Below, in pieces: positions 34,179 to 43,907 of a DNA stretch of 64,000 bases. The stretch covers positions 23,311 to 87,310 of the forward strand of contig JANSLP010000121.1 in assembly GCA_029298735.1 (NCBI GenBank). Direction: 5' to 3'. Numbering within the stretch: position 1 is the first letter of the stretch; every line of letters begins with the position of its first letter. The stretch comes from Ophiostoma sp. CBS 140.51. Its lineage: Eukaryota > Ascomycota > Sordariomycetes > Ophiostomatales > Ophiostomataceae. Under the pieces are notes generated by a model that was given only the letters and a program-made list of their open reading frames with translations, was not told where the DNA came from and did no database searches. The position numbers and the translations under genes were made by a program.

Positions 34179-36458
34179 CTAATGCTTGAACAAGGCCAGG
34201 AACGACGACGACTTTTTCATGGCTGTCAGCGACAGAACAGACGACGAGTTGGATGTCGGCTGCACCTCCACCTTGGTTTCCCCAACCATCGCCGCTGTGC
34301 CCTCTTCTTGGGCCGCCTCGACACGAGTCGCAGCTGACGTCTCTGCCTTGTCCTCAGGGACGATAGTCGTCGATGTGGCAGCGACCGCGGCAGCAGCGGC
34401 AGGCGGCGACGGCAACCGCTTGTCCTTGGAGAAGCTGCTCAACCGCGCCTTGAGACGCCACAGTGGGCGCTCTTCGGCAGCACCACCCTCCTCAGCCTGT
34501 TGCTGCTGCTTGGCCTTCTTCTCGTGCTTCTCGCGCTCCTTCTTCTCCTTCTTCTCCCGCTTGCGCTGGATCGACGTCTCGTCGCTCTGCGTCCAGTCGA
34601 CACTGTGCTCTTGCACGATGCGGCTAATGTCAAATGCAGTGGTGGGCTTTTTGACGGCAGCCGCCTTGGCTGCCTTGGCCTTGGCTTCAGTATCGAGGTC
34701 CGTCTCGGCTTCCGCCGTGGCCTCGTCGTCGGCCTCTTCGGCGGTGTCTTCAACTTCCACCTTGTCGGCAGTGTCAGCCTCCGCCTCCGGTTGCGGCTTC
34801 TCCTCAGCACCCTCCTTCATGCTCTGCCGCCGGCTGCCCGGCTCGGCCAGCGTGTCCTTGAAGGCATGCTTCACACTCGGCGCGCGGGCCGACGAGGGTG
34901 TAATGGGCGACTTGGCCGACATTGCAGGCGATGCCTTCTCAGACCCCTTCTGCGAAATTGTAGGCGAGCGTGCCACCGACTGGTTGTGCGAGTAGCCTTC
35001 CTTGGGTGACCGCGGCTTCCGCAGCAAAATCGACTTGCGAGGACCACCGACCGAGTGCGTCGTGCGCTGGAACTGCTGCGCGGCCTGGCTGGGGATGTAG
35101 GGCACACCGTGGTGGGCGTTGGAGGGCGGGATGACACTCGTGATGCCGCGGCGCTGGGCCAGCGTGTCTTGCGTGCCCGAAGAAGGTAGGCCGCCGCCGC
35201 GCATGTTCACCTGTTGCGGCGACTGCGACCGTGTCCGGTTCTTGCGGCGTTGGAGCTCATCCATTGTGGGTGGGGGGACGAGGCCAGCGGCCGCATTGGC
35301 CGCCTTGGATGTGTGCGCCGCCTTGTAGGCGCTCAAACTGTGCGGCGCCGAAAACGGCTGGCGGCGGAGCTGCTCACCACTTGTCGTCGTGGGCACGACC
35401 GGCGCATTGCTCGCATAGACGGCGCGCAGGTTGCCCGAACCACGCGAACGGATACGGCAGCCGTCGTTCTGGACGGGGGGAGGGCCTTCAAGAGGGGAAG
35501 GCGGGACACTGCTTCCCGAGCTCGTTTGTTGCATTCCCCGCTCTGCGAGAATGGTCTGCAGCCGCTGGGCCAAGTCTTTGGCATCGACGGGTCCGCGGTT
35601 GCGGCCCACAGGATCCGACTTGCGCACAGGCGGTTTGATGGAGGCGTTGAGGATGGTCGCCGTTTTCTGGTCGGTCTTCTGCTCGACCTTCTCTGGCTTC
35701 TTCTCCGTCTCCTCCTTCTCGTCTGTCTTGTCCCGCACCATCTTGTTGTGCTTGCTGCCGCGCAGCGAAAAGCCAGAGAAGAGGGACATTGTCGTGGTCT
35801 GAGGCTCTTCTTTCTTCACCCCTGTAGTGGTGGTGTTGGCCGCCTGCTTCTGGAGAGCCGCCAACTGCTGCTGCGATGAAAAGGACGATGAGGAGGAGTG
35901 CTGCTGCGACGACGGCGGTGCGTGGGGAAGCAAGTGTGGGCGGCGAAGATGACGTTGTGAGGGGCGTGGGGGCTGCGACTGTGATGGACGACGGCTACTC
36001 TGGGCCTGGTTCACTCCCTGGTTCACTCCCTGGTTCACCTGGTAGGGATTGTTGTAGGAAAGCGGCTGGTAGCTGTTGACGTTGCCGTGCAAGAGATTGT
36101 GCATGCGCTGGTGCTGGTAAGGCAGCTGTTGATGGTAGGGTATCTGTTGGTAGGGAATGATTTGGGGGTAGAAGAGGAAATGGGGTTGTTGTTGGTGAGA
36201 CTGGTGTTGTTGATAATGAGATTGGTGATGAGACTGGTGGGAACGGTGACGGCTGGAGGTGGTTGCAGTACTGCCTCTGCGGTGTGGCTGTGAAGAAGAC
36301 GAGCCAGACGATGGATGATGAGGGAGAGAAGGACGACGAGAAGAAGAGGCAGATTGAGGAATCGATGGAGGGTTGTAAATAACACCGGTAGGTTGGTCCA
36401 TCCGGGGCGCTGCGATTGTGGTGGGGCCGGCCATCATCATAGTTGACTCGTAGCGCAT
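34179..36458 (-). CDS. Uncharacterised low-complexity protein, 759 residues
   Basis: One uninterrupted frame from ATG 36458; a second in-frame Met run (MMMAG) follows seven residues later and could be the real start. No domain was recognised. The N-terminal 200 residues are rich in Ser, His, Gln, Tyr and Pro (for example QSHHQSHYQQHQSHQQQPHF) and include a four-residue VNQG repeat encoded by a 12-bp tandem repeat. The middle has basic-proline stretches and a short conserved-looking helix (DAKDLAQRLQTILAERG). The C-terminal third has acidic Glu/Ala repeats, then a Lys/Glu coiled coil (about 650-690, KREKKEKKEREKHEKKAK) and a hydrophobic end (SSSVLSLTAMKKSSSFLALF). It is probably a disordered scaffold or regulator. 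Clear codon bias and a 2.3-kb open frame make it a real gene; its function is unknown. Confidence 0.75.
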   Translation of the reverse strand: MRYESTMMMAGPTTIAAPRMDQPTGVIYNPPSIPQSASSSRRPSLPHHPSSGSSSSQPHRRGSTATTSSRHRSHQSHHQSHYQQHQSHQQQPHFLFYPQIIPYQQIPYHQQLPYQHQRMHNLLHGNVNSYQPLSYNNPYQVNQGVNQGVNQAQSSRRPSQSQPPRPSQRHLRRPHLLPHAPPSSQQHSSSSSFSSQQQLAALQKQAANTTTTGVKKEEPQTTTMSLFSGFSLRGSKHNKMVRDKTDEKEETEKKPEKVEQKTDQKTATILNASIKPPVRKSDPVGRNRGPVDAKDLAQRLQTILAERGMQQTSSGSSVPPSPLEGPPPVQNDGCRIRSRGSGNLRAVYASNAPVVPTTTSGEQLRRQPFSAPHSLSAYKAAHTSKAANAAAGLVPPPTMDELQRRKNRTRSQSPQQVNMRGGGLPSSGTQDTLAQRRGITSVIPPSNAHHGVPYIPSQAAQQFQRTTHSVGGPRKSILLRKPRSPKEGYSHNQSVARSPTISQKGSEKASPAMSAKSPITPSSARAPSVKHAFKDTLAEPGSRRQSMKEGAEEKPQPEAEADTADKVEVEDTAEEADDEATAEAETDLDTEAKAKAAKAAAVKKPTTAFDISRIVQEHSVDWTQSDETSIQRKREKKEKKEREKHEKKAKQQQQAEEGGAAEERPLWRLKARLSSFSKDKRLPSPPAAAAAVAATSTTIVPEDKAETSAATRVEAAQEEGTAAMVGETKVEVQPTSNSSSVLSLTAMKKSSSFLALFKH
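36007..36042. repeat. 12-bp tandem repeat encoding VNQG (3 copies)
   Basis: Two perfect copies of tggttcactccc and one variant lie within the coding region of the 759-residue protein. They encode VNQGVNQGVNQ on the minus strand. Confidence 0.9.
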
Positions 36459-39400
36459 TTTAAGAGTTAAAGTAAAGCTCTTTTGGTCGTCTAGATCTTC
36501 TGCGCCTTACTAGGACCGTGAAGCTATTGCTCGTTGCCGTTTAGAGCTGTTTTCTTAGCGCCAACGGGGACAAGGATAGCTGTTTGATGTGAGGGGGTGG
36601 GAAAGGGAAACGGGAATGGTCCGCGTGATGGCTCGGAAATGGAGCTGTTGAGGTGGCAAAAGAGGGGGAGAGGGGAAAGATGGGAAGATGGGAAGGGGAA
36701 AAGATGTATTTAAAAGTGAACGTGATTGTGAAAGCGGTGATCTCGTCTTCAGTTAAGAAGAAAAGACTGTGGATGTGAAATTGTGAAATTATGAAAATGG
36801 ATGCACGGGTGATTCCGAAAAGGACGATGCGGAAGAAAGCGGCCGTTGCACAGACAGAAAAAGTGTAGTGAGGATGGAGTGATGAGGGTGAGTAAGAGGG
36901 TGAGTAAGTTGAAGTGGACGGATTGAATATAGGTTGACACGGTATAGTAGAGCCTGGTTGGTGAGGACGGTGATGATTTGCCTTACAATATTAAGGATGA
37001 GAAAGAAAGAAAGAGAAAGACTGAAGAAGATAGAAAACGAGGAAGGGAGGAACAAGATATAGGCTGATGACAAGAGAAAACGACACGATCAAATGCGGAC
37101 ATGCAATGTCGAGAATGAAGATATTTGAATTACAGACTGTAGACGTGGGTGAGAAAAAGAAAAGAATCGAGGTTTCGCATGCCATGCATCCATCTTGTTG
37201 TGGTTTGTTGGCCGTTTTGGGCGTTTCGGAGGCATCACGGGCTGTCTACTGGAGGCTTCTGTACGAGAGAGCAGAATCTACACAATTGTGGACGTTTGCA
37301 GCAGAAACGGTTGTAGACAGAGACATTTTAGACAGTCTGCTTGCTTTTTTTTTTGTCCCGAGTGCTGCTAAATGTCTTGCATGTCTTCTTTGCAGTGTCT
37401 TCTCTTTGGCGGGCTTCTATTTTCATCGCCTACTTGTCTGCTCACCGTGTTGCTCTTGTCTCAGTATATTGACCTGCTTTGGGGCTAGAGGATGATCATT
37501 CGTGCTGGACGACCGAGAATCCGAGAAAGAGACCTTTAAAAATGGCCGTAAACGGGTTAAATCAAAGCTCGGCAAGACGGTTGAAGTGTGTAGAAAGGTG
37601 ATAAAATGTGTGTTCCTGACTGAGGAATGTAGGGGAATAGAGACATCTACATTCCAGTCGGGGCCTGGCCTGAGAGGAAGTCGAGGACCTAAGCGTGTGC
37701 AATCAGTAAAAGACGAGCGGATGGGGTAACGAGCGAGACATAAAATTGGACGAAACGGGCATCGGAAGGAATGCCGGTGAAGAGAAGTGTGGGAAAGTAG
37801 GAGAAAAGCAGAGGGTGTGAGACTGGTGAACTCTGAGGATATCAGAAAAAGCAAATGTATAAGAGCTCGTGCCAGTAAAAAAGGAACAAAACATTATCGG
37901 GAAAGAGAGAGTACAACGAGAAAAGCAGCTGTGATGATGTGATGTTGTCTGAAAAGAAGAGAACAAATAGGGTCATGTGGAGGAAATCAGTAAGAAGAGA
38001 AGACATGACGAAGATGGGCTGCGAAGGAGATGTTGCATTTGATTTTATGAGGCACCCAGACTTGCAATCTAGATCTCGCGATCCTCTTCGATATCACCTT
38101 CCTCTATTTGAATATCGGCCATCTTGAATCTTGAATCTCGACTCGATACTACGGCGATCTCACCAGTGTGGGGGGAGGCTGCAAGGTTTATATAGGGGAC
38201 TTGATAGACTCGACGGGACTCGATGAGCCGCTAGAAAGACCTCGACTGGCTACGCTCAGGCTGATCTACTTGGACTATCACGGGCTGTCGTGTAGACTAT
38301 CGTCACTGCCAAGATTGTAGTCAACAGTCAATAGTCAGTGCGAAGATGATTTGGTGAAGATCCAGTAAAAAGTACAAAATTGCAGATGACAGAATCAATA
38401 TTTCTCGCCAGATGCCTTACCCTGCAGGTCTTCAATGGTGCGGCCTCATATCACGCCGAGTTATGTTTCAGAGAAAATCAAGAAAGTCAACAGGAAAAAC
38501 GACAAGACATCAAATACGCGGACGTGAAGACTGTTGAAAGCGCGACTCAATTTTTTTGACCTCACCTCAAGCCACTGGAACTTCCTTTCCGAGGCATTGA
38601 GAACCCTATATTGCGTTTCTCTCCCGTTATTTACAGTTCTTACTCGGCGCCGTTTATGGCATGAAGCAAACAATATATAATTGCTTTTTTCTCTTCATGA
38701 AACGACGTCGCGTTTTCTTGACCTCGAGATTGACAGATTATTCCTTCAACTCTTCTTGTTTGCTTCACTTTACGCGTAGATGGCTGTCATTTTTATTTTG
38801 ATGCTTTCTACGCTTCACATAACACCGCGTCGAGGTCCATGCGCCTCGCATAATACAGTCAAGCCATTGGCTTAAGCACTCGACGGTAAAAAAAAGAGGC
38901 GACCGGCAGCTGGCATCTGTCTGACAGCCAATGTCGTGTTTTATTGACGAGCAGGGATGGCAATAAATCACAAAACGGAAAAAAAGTGCCGAGCGGCGAG
39001 TTATGCCTGTGTGATCTCTCGTGGCCGTTTGTGATCAGTTGTGATCGTTTGTGATCGGTCAATCAGTCGTGGTCGTGTGCGTGTGTGTCCGGTCACTCCA
39101 GCCACTCGAAGCCGTACTCTGCTCGGGTCTGCAATGCGTTGAGACTTGGCATCCACTCGCAACCTTTGCTTGAAGTCGTCGGGTGACATGACCAAAGGTG
39201 ACCAAAGAGCAAAAAGAGCACAAATAGCTCTAAATATAGCTTTAGGTCTGGGCTTTTTGATCGTCTTGTCAGTGCACCTCTCTACCCTCCTCTCTTGTCC
39301 TGTCCCACGGTTCTCTCTTCTCTGTTTGGACCCCAATAGAGAAAAAAAGATCAGCGAGAAAGACCAGGAGATCGTCCACTCCACGGCAGAGCCTCTCGTG

Positions 39401-40158
39401 TAAGTGTGACTTGGTTGACGTAGGCCCGAATAATTGGCAGGCCTCGATATCAGTTTAGAGCTCTCATGCTCCTAGGCCAGGCCACATCTTGAACGACACA
39501 CATATGACCGTTCTGCTTTCTTTTGCTTGACTTCTGCCGTCATATGCCATCCAACCGCTTCTTTGATGGCTACTCCCGTTGCAGGAAGTATCTTACAAGG
39601 CTCCCGGTCACGTCAGTTTTCTTTTCTTTCCTTGTTCTTCCTGCATACAGTCTCATGACAGGCGAATGCAGGCGTCAACCGAGCATACGCTGGGGACCCC
39701 AGACCTTGACTGGACGGTTGGGCTGTGGGCCTTTGAAATAAATGCCGGGCGTTTTGCGGCAGACTGAAAAACGAAACGGTTGATCAACCGCAAGCGAGCT
39801 CTCAGCTCCCCTCGGTGTTGAAGATAAAAGCCTCCATGACGAGTCAGAGGAGACGAGAAAAGTGTGAGCTGCCTGCCAACCATTCCCACTTGATCTCCAC
39901 AGGATGCGATCCTTTCGGATCCCCACGTGGGACGAGGCATTGGAAAAGAAGCTAGGCCTGGCCGAGAGAGGCCCATCAAGCCACTGAGTGGATGAGAGAC
40001 GACACAGAGGACGTCCTCAATAGTAGACAAGGCAGTTTTGATCTCGAGGGGTGCCGTCACCTGCCAACTCGTCTTGAAGATGGGATTGACTTTGTGTCTT
40101 CCTGTGAACCTCTTCAGTCCAACAGACAGTGGCAATTGCCATGCCCTCTGCTATGGCC

Positions 40159-40179
40159 TTTCACTTTTCACTTTTCACC
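40159..40179. repeat. Heptamer tandem repeat (tttcact, 3 copies)
   Basis: Two perfect copies and one variant lie 80 bp before the 40261 nonamer array. Confidence 0.8.
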
Positions 40180-40260
40180 TTTCCCTCCTGAGTTCTGCCC
40201 ACTTTATTTGTGAGCGGACGCCAAAGACACTTTGCTGAAGATGGATTCGTTGGATCCAAC

Positions 40261-40305
40261 TGCACCAACTGCACCAACTACACCAACTACACCAGCTACA
40301 CCAAC
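40261..40305. repeat. Nonamer tandem repeat (tgcaccaac/tacaccaac, 5 copies)
   Basis: Five adjacent nonamers differ at one or two positions; two are tgcaccaac and the others are tacaccaac-like. The region is non-coding. Confidence 0.92.
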
Positions 40306-40869
40306 TCCAGCCTGTCGTCAATAGCGCCAAAAACTCAGCCGCCTTGGATCGCAATTGCGAATTGGTCTCTTTTGTCAGTTCTCGCTAGGTTAGCTTGCAA
40401 CTCTTCAGCTGCCCCTACGGCAGAGTGGCCCAAGCACCTGGTAACCTAGCTCGCCTTGCAAAGGGGGAGAGGATGAGGAAAGAGGGGACAATAATGTGGG
40501 AGGGAAAGAACTGAAGGAGGGGAGGGGATGGACCCCTAGAGCCCGAATAGCCTGTAGCCCGATCTAGGGCGGAGCAAATATCCGAAATCCAAGGAGCAAG
40601 AGCGATGAAGAAAAGGCTGTTCCTGCTCGATCGTGCCTTCCCACAAAAAAACAAAAGTCCCATGCAGCCACCCTCGTTCTTCAACGATCGCACCTTCCTC
40701 AGTGAGATACAGTATCTTACGTCGTATTACTCTATAGACTTGTATCAATCGTAGATTCGCGCCCACCGCCATTTTCAGCATTTTCAGCACTGATCCCAGC
40801 GCAGCATCCATCGTGTGCCGTTGGTGTCGTCTTGGTGCGCTCCTGGGTCGTGTTGTGCCCTTCTGTGCC

Positions 40870-40902
40870 CTCCTGGTGTACTCCTGGTGTGCCTTTGGTG
40901 CG
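40870..40902. repeat. Undecamer tandem repeat (ctcctggtgta, 3 copies)
   Basis: Two near-perfect copies and one diverged copy within the CT-rich region upstream of the RasGEF gene. Confidence 0.75.
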
Positions 40903-42474
40903 GCGTGCATAGTCACTTTACGCGTCCGAGTGTCAGTCCAAGTCCTTTTTCGGGAGTCGCTCTTTCCCTCTTTTCCCTCCTTGAACCTTGAAATCACACT
41001 CCAACACACTCGCTCCTGCCTCGCGCATACTCCGTACTCCGTAAACTCTTGTAGAGCTCCCCACTCTTCTCTCCGTGTCGTCTGCGTCTGGACCTCTTGG
41101 AGCGTGCTTGGGGACTTGTTGGGTCGTGCTGGGTCGTGCTTACCTCGTTTCTGCCCCCTTTCTCTCCGATCGACTCTATTTTCGTGTCTGTTCTGTTTCG
41201 TGCCTTCTCTTTCCTTTCTTTTTTGGTCTTCCTTCTCGTGCTTCCTCTTCTCTTTTCTTTTTGTTGTTTTCCCTGCATCTCGCATGCAGCCTGCATCGCG
41301 CCTACATCGTTCTCACCATCGCATCGCCCCTCCCCTCCTTCTTCTTTCTCCTCCCTCCTCTACCTTCTCCTCCTCCTCAGCTCCCGATCCGGCTTCTCTC
41401 GTCTGCCGTCTGCCATTTGCCGCTTCCCATTTCGTCGCCAAGGTTGCATTCGCTGCTCCCCTCCCCTCCTCGAAGTCGACCCTTTCTGTCTCTTTCTGTC
41501 GTCCCGTCGCTTTTGCTACTGCATCGCTCTTTCCAGTCCCGACTCCTCGCGTCTGCCTTCCTTCTATCTCGCAACTCGCTGATCCTGCGTTCGCGCCCCT
41601 TTTTACCGAAACTCTCCTCGTTCATTTCTGAACCTCGTCAACTCTTTCTCGTTTCATCTTCGGTTCTCTTATACAACAGACATAATTCTCGACTCCTTGA
41701 CTGCCAAGCCTTATTGTTCACTGTCTTCCAACTTCGCCCACATCCGCCCACATATCCGATTCAGAACCCTACACAGTCTCCAGTACACCAGTCGGAGAAT
41801 TTGCAACGTGCGACTCCAAAATCGAACGCCCAGAAAGTCGTCACTCTTTCGCCCTGTCGGCCTTTTCTTCGTCTTCCTGTCTCGGCAGCTTCTCTACTCT
41901 CGACTACTCCAATTGCCGTCACATATCACCTTTTGTTCAAAGTTTTTCGACATCAAACGAGGACGACGTTACGACGCACGTCGTAAAATAAGTCTTAAAA
42001 AGAGACAGAATCGAAAAGTCACAGGAAAAAGCAACTCCACCCGCCAAACCCACAGCTTGTCTCACTCTGCCTAAACAGGCTGCATATTCCCCGAACAAGC
42101 GCCCCTTTGAGCGAACGAAAGACAACTGCAGCATACATCACAGCAAAACCCCTGTCGAACCAGTCGCTGCAACATCGGATACGTGCGCTCGTTCGCAAAA
42201 CTCAGTTAATATTCGATATCTGTTTATTTGCTTTGCTTCCAACACCCCACAATCCGGCCCGTTTATATTTGCCACAAGCAAAAGAAAAGAGACGAGAAAA
42301 GAGGCACAGCAAGAGAAAGCAGGGCCAACAAGAGCCAAACGCAGGAGAGGCACATTACGAGTTATCTGCACACTTGCGGACCTGCACACCTGCAAACTGC
42401 AAAGCCTGCATACTGCAGGTTCCTTCGGCTCAGCAGGAACGCAGTTGGAGCCAGGGGAAAGACGGAAAGAAAGG

Positions 42475-42523
42475 AATAAACGAACAGAATAAACGAACGA
42501 CGCAAACGACGCAAACGACGCAA
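42475..42523. repeat. Two adjoining tandem repeats (13-mer x2, nonamer acgacgcaa x3)
   Basis: A 13-bp duplication (aataaacgaacag, then a one-base variant) runs directly into three perfect copies of acgacgcaa at 42497-42523. The region is non-coding. Confidence 0.88.
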
Positions 42524-43907
42524 AAAAGGCCACCACAATAACGAACAAACGTCGGATATCAAACATTCAGGTCCGCCGTTGATATTGCTAATTGGCGTTG
42601 GTCGATTCCTCACGTCTGTTGGGCGGCTGGCGTGTCACACACACACGTTTTTTTCTATTTACAACACACCGCGGTGTCTAAGGTGCGTTCTTTTGCCTCT
42701 TCCAAGCTGTCTAACACTGCCTACACATACACGACTTCACATGTCACTATGCACCTTGTTCGTTTACACCTCTACCTTTCAGCCCTTACACCTGTTCCTC
42801 GACCGCCTTTTTCTTGCCGCCTTTTGCCCCTCTCCCACTTGCACTTGCACGTCTATTCCGCTTAACCCCGTTCCATGATGACCCCATCTACAAGGCACAG
42901 GTACGGAGTTCCAATGCTTTGTCTTAGCACCTTCCCAAGCTGCTTCTTCCTGTGCCTCTTACCCCCTTGCTGATCCCACCGCTTCGTTCCCAGTTCGAAC
43001 TGGTCGAACTGCTCAAACTCTGTTCCACCAAACTTTGAGTTTTTGAGTTTTTTTACTCGCTCCACTGACTGCAACACCGCATCTCATCTTCACATCCTCA
43101 CATCCTTGCCCCTCTCATCCATCCCGCCTCTTCCTCTTCCACTTCAACTCGTACTCAGCAGTTGACGAGCATCTCCCCTGCATTGCTCATTCTGTCATCA
43201 TATGTTGTGGTCGTCGACGCCGCCTCGTGTTGCCTGGACAAATGACCGACTGAGCGAATGAACGAATGATATTCGCTCTCGCATATGTCTAAGACAAAAA
43301 AGCAGGCCGTCATCCCGCAACTTGGTGCTGGTGGGCCCTGCGTGCTTCTCGTCTGCAAATCTGCTTGTCTAGTCTTTTGCTTGGGAGTGCTTGACCTGCC
43401 TATCCTGCTACCCACTTGCCCTCTGCGCTTGCCGTCCCACCCATCCACCGCGATTAACTCCACGCCCTAAAATTGTCCTGTCTCTCTCCCTCGAAAGCCC
43501 CCCTGTTCCTGTCTTGCTTTCTTTTTCTTCCTATCCGACCCGCTCCTGTCCATTTTGGAAGCTGTGCCCTTTTTTTGTGGTCTTTTGCGGTCTCTCTTTG
43601 GCCCTCTCTTTCTCCTCTCTTCCTGTCTTTCAAGTCGAGCATCCTCTCTTGTGTATCTGTTTCGTTTCGTTTCCTTGCGTTGCGGTGTGCTTTTATTGTG
43701 TTCTTCTCTTTCCTCCTCCTTTTTACCCCTTCTATTCTTTTTTTCATTGCCGTCATTTCGTCATTTTCGCTTCTCACCTCCCGCTCCTTTTTTTCATCTG
43801 GTCTTTCGTCATCTCTCCATTCCATCTCAAAGCTTCTCCACCGCCCCTCCTCCGCTGTACTCCTACCACCACATCAACCACCACAACCACCACCACCGTT
43901 GCCCATC

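Larger units (their letters stand above)
36459..43907. other. 7.4-kb gene-poor region
   Basis: No gene could be supported. The first 1.3 kb is purine-rich on the + strand, as expected of the leader of the minus-strand gene ending at 34179. A TATATA-containing stretch lies near 38,190. From about 40,780 to 43,900 the + strand is C/T-rich with many pyrimidine tracts, probably the long promoter and leader of the RasGEF gene. Tandem repeats lie at 40159, 40261, 40870 and 42497. A 57-codon frame at 38386-38559 looks somewhat protein-like but is unsupported. Confidence 0.5.

Noticed and set aside
39653..40135. 160-codon minus-strand frame
   Set aside because: It begins with TTG, has no recognisable family and no splice or promoter context.
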